Part shown: one piece after another, positions 16,818-25,093 of the stretch
How positions within the stretch are numbered: the stretch's first letter is position 1
How the letters are laid out: the number at the start of each line of letters is the position of its first letter
Assembly (NCBI GenBank): GCA_900115795.1
Contig: FOXT01000019.1
Coordinates: forward strand, 1 to 42,100
Direction of reading: 5' to 3'
Length of the DNA: 42,100 bases
DNA from: Lachnospiraceae bacterium XBB1006
GTDB taxonomy: Bacteria; Bacillota; Clostridia; Lachnospirales; Lachnospiraceae
Made by a program: the position numbers and the translations under genes
Notes under the pieces: model-generated
What the model was told of the DNA's origin: nothing
The model's input: only the letters and a program-made list of their open reading frames with translations
Database searches by the model: none

Positions 16818-17489
16818 TTACGACTCGTTTTTCTGCTTCTCAAAACACGAAATATACCTACGAAACGCTAATCTTCTTAGTATTCTACGCAACTTTCTCC
16901 TTGCACGGCTACTACCATGATCAATCAATCCTTCGTTATTGATACCATACCAAATCTTTGCATGCAAATGTTCTTTATGCTTTGTTAAAAACCGTTCTTG
17001 TATCGGGCTTGACAACACAGAAAGAATAACGTCCGGCATTTGGATATTTATTTCATTAATTGCTCCCGCCTCATCTGCATAATCAGACAGCGCACAACTT
17101 CCTATCACTTTAACGCCATCATACCCTTCTGCTAAAAACTTTTGCATTCTTGCAATTCCCTCTGCATCCTCTGCCAAAACAAATACATTCTTTCCATTGC
17201 GCACAATTCGTTTTGCAAACTCATAGAAAAAGTTCGAATTCCTCTCTCCGCTCCCTGAACTGATTCCAGCCTGCAACAGCATTTCCCTATCGCCCGGTAT
17301 TGCAAGATCCAAAGACTCAATACATTCTTTCACGCTAGAGTCTTCCGTTGCAGCAACAATCATCGGCCGAGAAACCTCTTCGATGGTATTTAACACGGTA
17401 TTACTTAAAAACGTCTCCACCAGCATCATCGCTTCCCGCATTGGATAGTTATCCAGTTTTATATTCATAACTTCTATCTTCTTCGCCAA
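16818..17489 (-). CDS. WecG/TagA/CpsF-like glycosyltransferase, divergent
   Basis: 223 aa. Family members transfer ManNAc or a related sugar to undecaprenyl-PP-GlcNAc in wall teichoic acid or capsule synthesis. Here the N terminus KIEVMNIKLDNYPMREAMMLVETFL matches the usual opening; the region NVFVLAEDAEGIARMQKFL replaces the typical VFLLGG segment; and MPDVILSVLSSPIQERFL matches the PDILLVGLGSPKQE block with SPIQE in place of PKQE. The usual DG and RAP segments are weak or missing (GLIDHGSSRARRKLRR is the likely counterpart). So it is a degenerate member and activity is uncertain. The start is TTG with AGGAG nine bases upstream; the nearby ATG at 17496 is out of frame. Confidence 0.75.
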   Translation of the reverse strand: MAKKIEVMNIKLDNYPMREAMMLVETFLSNTVLNTIEEVSRPMIVAATEDSSVKECIESLDLAIPGDREMLLQAGISSGSGERNSNFFYEFAKRIVRNGKNVFVLAEDAEGIARMQKFLAEGYDGVKVIGSCALSDYADEAGAINEINIQMPDVILSVLSSPIQERFLTKHKEHLHAKIWYGINNEGLIDHGSSRARRKLRRILRRLAFRRYISCFEKQKNES

Positions 17490-17519
17490 TATTCATTTCT
17501 CCTACTATCTCTTTGCGCT

Positions 17520-17549
17520 AGTATACCATATTCTCCCCTAATATTTCAA
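17520..17549 (-). promoter_or_regulatory. Promoter of the TagA-like gene
   Basis: Minus strand: TTGAAA at 17549-17544, 18-base spacer, TATACT at 17525-17520, about 30 bases before the TTG start codon. Confidence 0.72.
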
Positions 17550-17738
17550 GTTTATCTTTTCAACAAGTATTATTCATCATCTTTTCAGACAATTCATCCT
17601 GCCACACTTTATTCACTTTTCAATTTCCTTGTCAATGAGATTTCTTTAATTTCACACTTTCAGCCTATCTTTATCAACATTGCACAAAACATTTGTTTTC
17701 TTTTTTCGTACATTAAATCACTAATTTATCCTCTTTTT

Positions 17739-17768
17739 TGTGGATAAAGTGGATAACTCCGTGCATAA
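17739..17768 (-). promoter_or_regulatory. DnaA-box cluster
   Basis: Minus strand: TTATCCACA (17747-17739, perfect consensus), TTATCCACT (17756-17748, directly adjacent) and TTATGCACG (17768-17760). Within the next 65 bases are weaker forms: CAATCCACA on the minus strand (17808-17800) and TTTTCCACC and TTATCCCAT on the plus strand. dnaA, dnaN or other replication genes are not nearby, so this is not a recognisable oriC. Binding by DnaA is inferred from sequence only. Confidence 0.55.
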
Positions 17769-17845
17769 CTCTGTTTTGCGTATTTTTTTCCACTCCAAAT
17801 GTGGATTGTTTTTCCACCTCACTTATCCCATATGCTACACCTTCG

Positions 17846-17865
17846 GTCATTTTGTACAAAATGAC
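17846..17865. promoter_or_regulatory. 20-bp perfect palindrome, possible operator
   Basis: GTCATTTTGTACAAAATGAC is its own reverse complement over all 20 bases. It has no loop and no T-run beyond TTTT, so it resembles a dimeric regulator's binding site more than a terminator. The regulator is unknown. Confidence 0.5.
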
Positions 17866-18016
17866 ATTTTCCCAATTCGCTCTTGCATTTTAAGTGTCTT
17901 TCAACTTAGCAAAAATAGGATTACCTTCTAACATTATTTTATGTATACATTGTGAAAAACACTAAAAAGTATCTTTTCTGCACTATTATTCCAGCGATTA
18001 CCTTCTATCGTGTCCA

Positions 18017-18047
18017 CAAAAAAAGAATCACCGCTTCGCGGTGATTC
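18017..18047 (-). terminator. Terminator of the NlpC/P60 gene
   Basis: Minus strand: AGAATCACCGC-GAA-GCGGTGATTCT (18047-18024) followed by a T-run (TTTTTTTG, to 18017), 20 bases after the stop codon. Confidence 0.92.
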
Positions 18048-18067
18048 TCCTTATTCACATCTTCTTA

Positions 18068-19330
18068 TTAGAAAATTCTTCTAACTGCCAATACAGAACG
18101 ATAATTGTAACTGTTAGAAATCTTGATACCGTCTCTATGATTGCTTGCATGGACAATTCGTCCTCCACCAATGTAGATTGCAACGTGTCCGGAATAACAA
18201 ATAATGTCACCAGCCTGCATCTCACTCATGCTAACGCCACGTCCAACACCCCTCATCGCTGATGAAGAATGCGGTAATGAAATACCAAATGCACGGTAAA
18301 CACTCATTACAAATCCTGAGCAATCTGCACCATTGGTCAAGCTAGTGCCGCCCCAACGATATGGATTTCCAACAAAACGGCAAGCATAACTTGCAACCGA
18401 AGCGCCGGTAGAAGATCCACTTGGTGCAGCAGTACTTGTTCCGGAAGAGCTACTTGTTCCGCTTGCAGATCCACTGCTTCCGGAATTAGAGCTTCCAGCA
18501 TTGCTTGTTCCGGCCACACCATTCGCAATCGCCTGCTCAGCTGCTGCCTGCGCTGCCAAACGCTCCTTTTCTTCCTTCTTCAAGCGCGCCTTCTCTTCTT
18601 TCACCGTCTCACCATGTGTATATTCTGTATGAAGTTCCACGAAATCGGTAGATACCCATCCTTTTCCTTCTTCTACGGATACCTTAACCCATCCATTCTT
18701 CTCGTCCTTTACAACGATATCTTCATCCTGTGGAACAAGACCGATAATCTCTGCATTCGTGGATGCTTTCTTACGTACACGTAAGGTTGTTGTATTCACC
18801 TTCGCATAACGAGTTCCTGCACTCTTTAACGCTTCTCCATTTCCTGCAACAACGAAATCAGCGCTTACATATCCCTGTAGCTTACCGGACTTAATCTTGT
18901 ACCAATCACCCTTGGTTCCAATGATGGTTGCTACATTCTTCTTATAAAGTTTACCTCTTACTTTAGAGTCTGTATTTGCTTTGCTACGTACGTAAACAAA
19001 ATCATCAACTTTCGCTACACAAAGGTTGCTAACATCCTCCGCGTCAACCTTCGCTGCTTCAGCTGCTGCCTGCTTCTCGGTCTCGTCTTCCGTTTCCTTG
19101 CTTGCTGCCACAGCCTGTACACTATGTATATTAACTTCTGCAGCACTAGTCAGGTAATCTGCCACAGCACCGGACACGCCTGCAAAAATACTAGAATCTT
19201 CGATATTCACCTTCTCTTGAAGGATTGTTGATACTCCTGATAAGGCAGATGCTTCTGTCATCATTGGTGCGCTGGATAATACCATTCCGCCTACTAAACA
19301 ACATGTTGCAATCTTTCTTGCTCGATTCAT
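18068..19330 (-). CDS. Secreted SH3/NlpC-P60 peptidoglycan hydrolase
   Basis: 420 aa. N-terminal signal peptide (about 1-28, MNRARKIATCCLVGGMVLSS, cleavage near TEASA). Two SH3b domains follow (about 103-162 and 175-234: FVYVRSKANTDSKVRGKL, TTLRVRKKASTNAEIIG), then a charged linker with Lys/Glu repeats, a Ser/Gly/Thr-rich linker (about 274-312), and the NlpC/P60 domain (about 313-420). Catalytic Cys337 is in ADCSGF and His382 in GHVAIYI; His394 may be the third residue. It is a gamma-D-glutamyl-diamino acid endopeptidase of the cell wall by family. It has its own strong promoter and terminator. In the same chromosomal region as ftsEX, though not in that operon. Confidence 0.95.
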   Translation of the reverse strand: MNRARKIATCCLVGGMVLSSAPMMTEASALSGVSTILQEKVNIEDSSIFAGVSGAVADYLTSAAEVNIHSVQAVAASKETEDETEKQAAAEAAKVDAEDVSNLCVAKVDDFVYVRSKANTDSKVRGKLYKKNVATIIGTKGDWYKIKSGKLQGYVSADFVVAGNGEALKSAGTRYAKVNTTTLRVRKKASTNAEIIGLVPQDEDIVVKDEKNGWVKVSVEEGKGWVSTDFVELHTEYTHGETVKEEKARLKKEEKERLAAQAAAEQAIANGVAGTSNAGSSNSGSSGSASGTSSSSGTSTAAPSGSSTGASVASYACRFVGNPYRWGGTSLTNGADCSGFVMSVYRAFGISLPHSSSAMRGVGRGVSMSEMQAGDIICYSGHVAIYIGGGRIVHASNHRDGIKISNSYNYRSVLAVRRIF

Positions 19331-19398
19331 TTCATCCTCCTTGTTTCACAAACTTTTCTTAGATTTATTACAAAAATATTACATTTATTACTTTTTCG

Positions 19399-19427
19399 AT
19401 TATATCATTCCCCAACAGGCTTGTCAA
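19399..19427 (-). promoter_or_regulatory. Consensus promoter of the NlpC/P60 gene
   Basis: Minus strand: TTGACA at 19427-19422, 17-base spacer, TATAAT at 19404-19399. The roughly 60-base leader has repeats of GTAATA and ends in AAGGAGG. Such a strong promoter suggests high expression. Confidence 0.92.
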
Positions 19428-19437
19428 CCTTTATATG

Positions 19438-19475
19438 AAAAAAAGTCGCCAAAACCTAGGATTTCAGCGACTTTT
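19438..19475 (-). terminator. Terminator of ridA
   Basis: Minus strand: AAAAGTCGC (19475-19467) pairs with GCGACTTTT (19449-19441), with an inner AAATCC/GGTTTT stem, then TTT. It lies just upstream of the NlpC/P60 -35 box. Confidence 0.85.
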
Positions 19476-19491
19476 GGAATATTTTTCCTGC

Positions 19492-19866
19492 TTATTTCAG
19501 TGCAATTGCTTCGATTTCAAGCATTACATCTTTTGGAAGTCTTGCAACTTCTACGCAACTTCTGCTTGGGAAGTCTTTCGTAAAGAAGGTTGCGTACACT
19601 TCGTTAATTGCTGCAAAATCATTCATCTCTTTGATGAATACTGTTGTCTTAATCACATGATCCATATCGGTTCCTGCTGCCTGCAACAAATTAGAAAGAT
19701 TTGTAAATGCCTGTTTTGCCTGTTCTACACTTCCTTCCGGAATTGCACCGGTTGCCGGATCTACAGGAATTACTCCTGAGGTGTAAACCATTCCATTCAC
19801 TTCAATTGCCTGAGAATAAGGTCCAATTGCTGCTGGTGCCTTATCAGTACTGATAACTTTCTTCAT
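19492..19866 (-). CDS. ridA: RidA family enamine/imine deaminase
   Basis: 124 aa trimeric enzyme that hydrolyses reactive enamines and imines formed by PLP enzymes such as threonine dehydratase. Marks: APAAIGPYSQAI, GMVYTSG(V/Q)IPVDP, the GTDMDHVIKTTVF segment and the C-terminal RSCVEVARLPKDVMLEIEAIA with the conserved Arg and Glu. It has AGGAGG-type RBS and a terminator of its own. A short hairpin (GGCAT-TTC-ATGCC, 19898-19910) lies in its leader. Confidence 0.95.
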   Translation of the reverse strand: MKKVISTDKAPAAIGPYSQAIEVNGMVYTSGVIPVDPATGAIPEGSVEQAKQAFTNLSNLLQAAGTDMDHVIKTTVFIKEMNDFAAINEVYATFFTKDFPSRSCVEVARLPKDVMLEIEAIALK

Positions 19867-19929
19867 CTTATCTTTTCCTCCGTAACATTATTATTGTGGC
19901 ATTTCATGCCCTACGATATAGTATAACAC

Positions 19930-20772
19930 TTATTTTACCAAACGGATACTTTTATCTGTAATTTCTATTAATCTTTCCTTATAGAGGTGTCCAACCGCTC
20001 GCTTAAAAGCATTCTTACTCAATCCCACATCGCGCATAATCACCTCTGCCGGCGCTTTATCATTAAATGGAAGCACGCCCGCAAACTCTTCAATGACAGA
20101 AAGCACGTGGTTTGCATCTTCTTCTATTTGAAGGTACGCCTTCTGGCGCATCGTCAGTGTCAGTTTTCCATCTTCTTTCACTTCTGTCACCCGCGCCTCT
20201 ATTATCTGCCCAATCTTCAATCTGCTATGATCCTCGTGACTCGGAATCAATGCAGAGTACTTATCATCAACTGCCACAAATGCACCAAAGTTCCTGCTAA
20301 ACTCATACACTCGTCCCTTTACCGTATCTTCCACGCGGTAAGGCGAATTCTGACACAGCAAATGATATAACCCGCGCATCGATGCCGCCAATCGTTCACT
20401 CTTGTCAACGTATAAGCGCACCAAAACTTCATCGCCTGCTTTTACCGGGCACGTCTGCTCTTTATATGGCAAAAACAAATCCTTCTCCAATCCCCATTCC
20501 AAAAACGCGCCAATCTTGGTGGTCTGTGAAACAGTAAGCACCCCAAACTGATCCAATAAAAGCTTCGGCTCTCTGGTTGTTGCAATCAGACGATCTTTCG
20601 AATCCTTATACAAAAACACTTCTATCCGATCACCAATCTTCAGATAGTCCGGCACCTGCTTACTCGGCAGCAATACTCTTTGCTCATCCGGCCCGCGATC
20701 TTCTGCCAGGTACGCACCAAACTCCACACGTTTTACCACTTCTAAGGTCTGTTTCTCTCCTAATCTTAACAT
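19930..20772 (-). CDS. cvfB: CvfB family S1 RNA-binding protein
   Basis: 280 aa. S1-type OB folds are visible at about 1-65, 70-135 and 145-215 (VKGRVYEFSRNFGAFVAVDDKYSALIPSHE is the clearest), and a winged-helix C terminus follows (VGLSKNAFKRAVGHLYKERLIEI), the CvfB (YitL) arrangement. CvfB affects expression of virulence and surface genes in staphylococci; its role here is unknown. The ATG overlaps the stop of the acyl-ACP thioesterase gene by 7 bases. Confidence 0.93.
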   Translation of the reverse strand: MLRLGEKQTLEVVKRVEFGAYLAEDRGPDEQRVLLPSKQVPDYLKIGDRIEVFLYKDSKDRLIATTREPKLLLDQFGVLTVSQTTKIGAFLEWGLEKDLFLPYKEQTCPVKAGDEVLVRLYVDKSERLAASMRGLYHLLCQNSPYRVEDTVKGRVYEFSRNFGAFVAVDDKYSALIPSHEDHSRLKIGQIIEARVTEVKEDGKLTLTMRQKAYLQIEEDANHVLSVIEEFAGVLPFNDKAPAEVIMRDVGLSKNAFKRAVGHLYKERLIEITDKSIRLVK

Positions 20773-21482
20773 ATCGTTCCTCTTTCAAATTCCACTATTG
20801 TATCTATTTGTTCTCCCTCTGCCCGAAAAACAACGACAACGCGATTCTGCGTTATCCCAATATATGGTACCATCGTTTCTCCCGGCAATGCTGACCGCTT
20901 GTATTCTACACGAAATTCCGTTATAACAAAATCCGTTGGTACATATTGCATAGCCAGCATAATATATTTTCCATTATTAACATGCCCATTGGTATCTAGC
21001 AGGTTATTCGCTACATAAATCGGCGAACATTCGACCATTTCTTCCGGAACGGGAATCTTTCGTCCCTTAAACGCAACATCCATTGCCTCCTCCAACTGAT
21101 ACGCGCAAAGGACATCTTCTTCTACCTTTACCGGACGCTTTGCCATGGTATCCATATAAGTCCACAACGATTCCGCAATCACCAAATCATGGCCTTCCAA
21201 ATCCCGTATAACAAAATTTCGTTCACCAAACATACCGCGCATAGCATGTGGCCATGTTCCAATAAGAATCGTTTCCCCCATCACCGGATATCTTAAAACC
21301 TTAATACGCCAGGAATTAACAACCCAGCATCGGTGATGCGCGTTTAACCACTCAAGCCCCTTGCCCAAATCTTCTGATTGAAACGTAGAACAATCCTGAA
21401 AGTAATTTACAATTCCGGGTACCGAAAGCTGATTTCCACTTGCCACTTCCGAATAGCGCACCCTGCTTTGAAAAGTATACAT
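20766..21482 (-). CDS. Acyl-ACP thioesterase
   Basis: 238 aa, double hot-dog fold. It opens with SRVRYSEVASGNQLSVPGIVNYFQDCS, which is the FAT-type opening, and carries WVVNSWRIKVLRYP and the catalytic motif DTNGHVNNGKY (Asp163, Asn165, His167). Enzymes of this type release fatty acids from acyl carrier protein; substrate chain length cannot be told. The gene begins 38 bases after the tRNA-Gln terminator, and I cannot see a promoter in between; it may depend on read-through or on one inside the tRNA region. Confidence 0.92.
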   Translation of the reverse strand: MYTFQSRVRYSEVASGNQLSVPGIVNYFQDCSTFQSEDLGKGLEWLNAHHRCWVVNSWRIKVLRYPVMGETILIGTWPHAMRGMFGERNFVIRDLEGHDLVIAESLWTYMDTMAKRPVKVEEDVLCAYQLEEAMDVAFKGRKIPVPEEMVECSPIYVANNLLDTNGHVNNGKYIMLAMQYVPTDFVITEFRVEYKRSALPGETMVPYIGITQNRVVVVFRAEGEQIDTIVEFERGTIC

Positions 21483-21520
21483 GCTCGTCTCCTATTCTTG
21501 CCTAACAAAACTTAGATAAA

Positions 21521-21549
21521 GAAAAAAGCACCACGTAACGTGATGCTTT
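21521..21549 (-). terminator. Terminator of tRNA-Gln
   Basis: Minus strand: AAAGCA-(T)-CACG-TTA-CGTG-(G)-TGCTTT (21549-21525) followed by TTTCTTT. It starts two bases after the tRNA 3' end. Confidence 0.88.
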
Positions 21550-21551
21550 AG

Positions 21552-21624
21552 CTGGCCCACAAGGATTCGAACCTTGAAAATGACGGAGTCAGAGTCCGCT
21601 GCCTTACCGTTTGGCTATGGGCCA
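21552..21624 (-). tRNA. tRNA-Gln (anticodon CTG)
   Basis: The minus strand folds as a tRNA: acceptor TGGCCCA/TGGGCCA, D arm with AGCCAAACGGTAAGGCA, anticodon loop CTCTGAC giving anticodon CTG, T arm CAAGGTTCGAATCCTTG, discriminator G, CCA not encoded. It reads CAG. It has a promoter and terminator of its own. Confidence 0.95.
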
Positions 21625-21643
21625 TTGCTTGTCAACAAAAAGT

Positions 21644-21672
21644 ATTATATAGCATCTCGTCCAAAAATGCAA
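21644..21672 (-). promoter_or_regulatory. Promoter of tRNA-Gln
   Basis: Minus strand: TTGCAT at 21672-21667, 17-base spacer, TATAAT at 21649-21644, 20 bases before the tRNA. Confidence 0.78.
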
Positions 21673-21699
21673 GTACTTTTTTTAATTTTTTATAATTTT

Positions 21700-22347
21700 T
21701 TAAAAAAGGAGAATTTCCTGCCCCTTTCTTGCATATTCCAGCCCCTCAGAGATCTCACATTCCACGCTCCCCTCTGTTATCTTCGCAATCTCTTTTTCGT
21801 AGGCCTCTTTCTTCTCAACAGGAAAAATCATCTTCATAGTTATATCCGTTTCATAAGCCGTATCAATTACCGGGATATCATTACTATTGCAAAAATATTG
21901 GAACTTTCCAAGTAATGGATAGGAAATGGTTACCGTCACCAAATGTCCCTGTCTGCGTTCCAAAAAACTACACTGCTTAAGTGCTTCCTTCGTTGCCCCC
22001 TGGTATGCACGCACTAATCCTCCCGTGCCTAACAGCGTTCCACCAAAATAACGGGTCACCACGACGCAAACATTATAAATCCCTTCCCGCTCCAGCACTT
22101 CAAGCATCGGTCTCCCTGCCGTTCCTGAAGGTTCCCCATCATCACTAGAGCGCTTAACTTCGCCATTTCTTCCTATTATGTAAGCCGAACAATTGTGTCT
22201 TGCATCGTAGTATTTCTTCTTTTGCAAAGCTATAAACGCCATTGCTTCCTCTTCCGATTCCGCCGGACAAATCGTTGCAATGAATCGCGATTTCTTCTCT
22301 ACGACTTCTCCCTGTCCACCTTCGTAAATCGATTTTGTAAGCGCCAT
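21700..22347 (-). CDS. YigZ/IMPACT family protein
   Basis: 215 aa. The N-terminal UPF0029/IMPACT domain contains KKSRFIATICPAESEEEA, DARHNCSAYIIG, SDDGEPSGTAGRPML and VVVTRYFGGTLLGTGGLVRAY, which are diagnostic. The C-terminal domain (about 140-210) is EF-G domain V-like. The family's molecular role in bacteria is unclear. Its promoter must lie in 22348-22440: TATAAT (minus) occurs near 22389 but without a clear -35. Confidence 0.93.
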   Translation of the reverse strand: MALTKSIYEGGQGEVVEKKSRFIATICPAESEEEAMAFIALQKKKYYDARHNCSAYIIGRNGEVKRSSDDGEPSGTAGRPMLEVLEREGIYNVCVVVTRYFGGTLLGTGGLVRAYQGATKEALKQCSFLERRQGHLVTVTISYPLLGKFQYFCNSNDIPVIDTAYETDITMKMIFPVEKKEAYEKEIAKITEGSVECEISEGLEYARKGQEILLF

Positions 22348-22433
22348 ATTTTCGCTCCTTCTTCTTTTTCTTTCCTTACTACTATAACATTATACCGCTC
22401 CCCACACAAGATTGACTTTATTATTTCTTATTT

Positions 22434-22445
22434 ATTTGGTATAAT
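22434..22445 (+). promoter_or_regulatory. Extended -10 promoter of the PBP gene
   Basis: TATAAT at 22440-22445 is preceded by TG one base away (extended -10). No good -35 hexamer is at 17 bases; TTGACT lies 22 bases upstream. About 50 bases before the PBP start. Confidence 0.55.
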
Positions 22446-22501
22446 AAAGGGTAAAATTGTGCAATGACATGTATATGACAGAATGAGTCAAGGAGGTAAA
22501 T

Positions 22502-25093
22502 ATGGACTACAGTAAGAAAAGCACAATGAAAAAACGTAAAAAGGTTACATCCAAGAAAACACGCCTTTGGCATAAATTTTTTCTAATTTTTGGAAAAACC
22601 CTTTTGGTATGCTTTTTTGCCCTTATTATCATAGGGAGTTGTGCAGCTTTTGGTATTTACAAAGGAATTCTGGCATCTGCACCGGATATAGATAGTATTG
22701 ATGTTTCACCAACCGGCTATTTATCAACGGTCTACGATGCAAAGGGAAAGGAAATCGACACGCTGGTAGCAGCCGGTTCCAATCGGCAATATGTTACCAT
22801 CAAAGATATCCCAAAGAATTTGCAGCACGCTTTTGTCGCAATCGAAGATGAGCGTTTTTACGAACATAATGGTATTGATTTACGCGGAATCATTCGTGCC
22901 GGTGTAACCGGACTTGCTCATGGCGGTCTTACACAGGGTGCCAGTACTATCACACAGCAGCTTTTGAAAAATAACGTTTTCACCGATTGGGTAAACGAAT
23001 CAAAGGCTCAGAAAATAAAGCGTAAGATTCAGGAACAATACCTTGCCGTTCAATTAGAAAAGAAGGTGAAAAGCAAAGATTGGATTCTTGAAAACTATTT
23101 AAACAGCATTAACTTAGGGCAGAATACATTAGGTGTTCAGGCAGCTTCTCTTCGTTACTTTAATAAAGATTGCTCCGAACTAACCCTTTCTGAATGCGCT
23201 GTGATTGCTGCAATTACCCAGAATCCATCCGGATACAATCCGATTTCTCATCCAAAGGACAACGAACGAAGGAAAAATCGTACTCTGAAAAATATGTTGG
23301 AGCAAGGGTACATTTCACAGCACGAATACGACGAAGCAATGGCCGATGACGTCTACTCCCGTATTCAGCAGGTAAACAGTTCTCAATCAAAAACATCGCA
23401 TGCTTCTTCTTATTTTGTGGATGAATTGATTGAACAGGTTGCTGAAGACCTTAAATCTTTACGCGGCTATTCGGAAACACAAGCTTACAAGATGATTTAT
23501 AGCGGCGGTCTAAAGATTTATTCTACGCAAGACAGCCGTATACAGCGAATTTGCGAAAAAGCGCTAAGCAACAGCGCCAACTATCCAACCGCTCAGGTTT
23601 ATATCAACTGGTATATTAAATACCAAGATAAACGCGGCGAAACAACCGCCTTGACCGAGCAAAGCATTTTAAAATATTTTAAGGAAACAAAGGGCAAGAA
23701 TTACACCTTGGATTTTCCAAATCAAGCCGCTGCCGATGCGGCAATTGCCGAGTATAAACAGCATATGCTTTCTTTGGGTGGTTCTTTTGTAGAGGGAAGC
23801 GAAAGCGTAATTTATGTCCCGCAGCCGCAGGCTTCCTGCACCATTATTGATCAATATACCGGTGAAGTAAAAGCACTCGTCGGTGGACGTGGCAACAAGT
23901 CCGGCAGTCTCACTTTGAACCGTGCATCCAACACGTACCGACAGCCCGGTTCCACCTTCAAGGTGTTGGCTTCTTACGCTCCGGCTTTGGATACCGGCGG
24001 AAAATCCTTGGCTTCCGTACAGGACGATGCGCCTTATAAGAAAACCGATGGTTCTCCTCTTCGCAACTATGATGGCGTTTACCGCGGTTTCACCACGTAT
24101 CGCGAAGGTATTATGCGCTCCATTAATGTGGTGGCTGTAAAAACATTAGAAGAAGTCTCACCTCAAGTTGGCTATGACTACCTTACCAACTTTGGTTTTA
24201 CTTCCTTATCTACACAAGACATTGTCCAAGTTCTATGTCTTGGTGGTATTTCAAAAGGCGTCAGCAACTTAGAGCTTACCGCAGCGTATGCAACCATCGC
24301 CAATAGCGGAACCTATAATAAGCCACGACTCTACACCAAAATAGTGGACCACAAAGGAAACCTTGTGATTGATAATCAGCCACAAAGTCGTACCGTATTA
24401 AAAGAAACCACTGCCTGGCTATTAACCAATGCCATGCAGGATGTTGTAAAATCCGGTACCGGTGTGCGCTGCAACTTCCCAGGCATGGCAATTGCAGGAA
24501 AATCCGGTACCACAACTGCCAACCGTGATGCGTTGTTTGCCGGTTTTACCCCGTATTATACTTGCGTTATGTGGGGTGGATACGATGACAACTCTGTTCT
24601 TGGTAACACCGGCTATGTCAAAGACCTATGGAAACTTTGCATGAGCAAAATTCATGCAAAACTATCTTACAAAGACTTTGAAAAGCCGCAAGGCATCGTT
24701 ACCGCTAAGATTTGTACCAAATCCGGTCTTCTTGCTCAAGATGGAGTTTGCAATCACGATCCTCGTGGCAATTGTGTGCGCACCGAATACTTCGCTGCCG
24801 GAAATGTTCCTACGGAATACTGCAATCACCACATTGCAGTCACCATCTGTGGAAAGTCCGGAAAAGCTGCCAGTCCACATTGTCCGGAAAATAGCCTCAA
24901 GACCAAAGTATTTATCATTGGCGGCTCACCCAATTCCGGTGATGGCAAATATTTATTACCGAATAATTTTGAAAAGGATCTTTGCGATGTTCATGACGGA
25001 AGCAAGCTTCCGGAAAACAAAGATCCCGACGACAATCTCAAAAACGAAGATGAACATTCTGATGATGATACTTCTGAACCAAGTATCGAATAA
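22502..25093 (+). CDS. Class A penicillin-binding protein (bifunctional)
   Basis: 863 aa peptidoglycan glycosyltransferase and transpeptidase. Basic cytoplasmic tail (1-25), one transmembrane helix (about 27-52), GT51 domain with catalytic Glu115 in EDERFYEHNGID and QGASTITQQLLKN, and a transpeptidase domain with Ser484-x-x-Lys487 (GSTFK), Ser540-Ile-Asn542 and Lys667-Ser-Gly-Thr. The C terminus (about 700-815) has many Cys (ICTKSGLLAQDGVC, NHDPRGNC, YCNH, ICGKSG, HCPENS), as in clostridial PBP1a, and ends in an acidic Asp/Glu/Ser tail. RBS AAGGAGG. It is alone between two oppositely directed operons. Confidence 0.96.
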   Translation: MDYSKKSTMKKRKKVTSKKTRLWHKFFLIFGKTLLVCFFALIIIGSCAAFGIYKGILASAPDIDSIDVSPTGYLSTVYDAKGKEIDTLVAAGSNRQYVTIKDIPKNLQHAFVAIEDERFYEHNGIDLRGIIRAGVTGLAHGGLTQGASTITQQLLKNNVFTDWVNESKAQKIKRKIQEQYLAVQLEKKVKSKDWILENYLNSINLGQNTLGVQAASLRYFNKDCSELTLSECAVIAAITQNPSGYNPISHPKDNERRKNRTLKNMLEQGYISQHEYDEAMADDVYSRIQQVNSSQSKTSHASSYFVDELIEQVAEDLKSLRGYSETQAYKMIYSGGLKIYSTQDSRIQRICEKALSNSANYPTAQVYINWYIKYQDKRGETTALTEQSILKYFKETKGKNYTLDFPNQAAADAAIAEYKQHMLSLGGSFVEGSESVIYVPQPQASCTIIDQYTGEVKALVGGRGNKSGSLTLNRASNTYRQPGSTFKVLASYAPALDTGGKSLASVQDDAPYKKTDGSPLRNYDGVYRGFTTYREGIMRSINVVAVKTLEEVSPQVGYDYLTNFGFTSLSTQDIVQVLCLGGISKGVSNLELTAAYATIANSGTYNKPRLYTKIVDHKGNLVIDNQPQSRTVLKETTAWLLTNAMQDVVKSGTGVRCNFPGMAIAGKSGTTTANRDALFAGFTPYYTCVMWGGYDDNSVLGNTGYVKDLWKLCMSKIHAKLSYKDFEKPQGIVTAKICTKSGLLAQDGVCNHDPRGNCVRTEYFAAGNVPTEYCNHHIAVTICGKSGKAASPHCPENSLKTKVFIIGGSPNSGDGKYLLPNNFEKDLCDVHDGSKLPENKDPDDNLKNEDEHSDDDTSEPSIE

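Larger units (their letters stand above)
17550..18016. other. Gene-free AT-rich stretch
   Basis: About 470 bases between the TagA-like promoter and the NlpC/P60 terminator with no believable gene on either strand: the longest plus-strand frame (17740-17931) has no ribosome binding site and low-complexity, Cys/Phe-rich content. It is AT-rich with many T-runs and contains a DnaA-box cluster and a 20-bp palindrome (separate entries). Confidence 0.7.

Noticed and set aside
17740-17931. 63-aa plus-strand frame over the DnaA-box cluster
   Set aside because: No ribosome binding site, starts with GTG inside the boxes, and composition rich in Cys, Phe and His typical of a chance frame.
17550-18016. 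Possible oriC
   Set aside because: DnaA boxes are present, but dnaA, dnaN, rpmH and parAB are missing from the region; no AT-rich unwinding repeats were evident.
22403-22445. TTGACT-TATAAT promoter for the PBP gene
   Set aside because: The spacer is 22 bases, too long for sigma-A; I keep only the extended -10 call.
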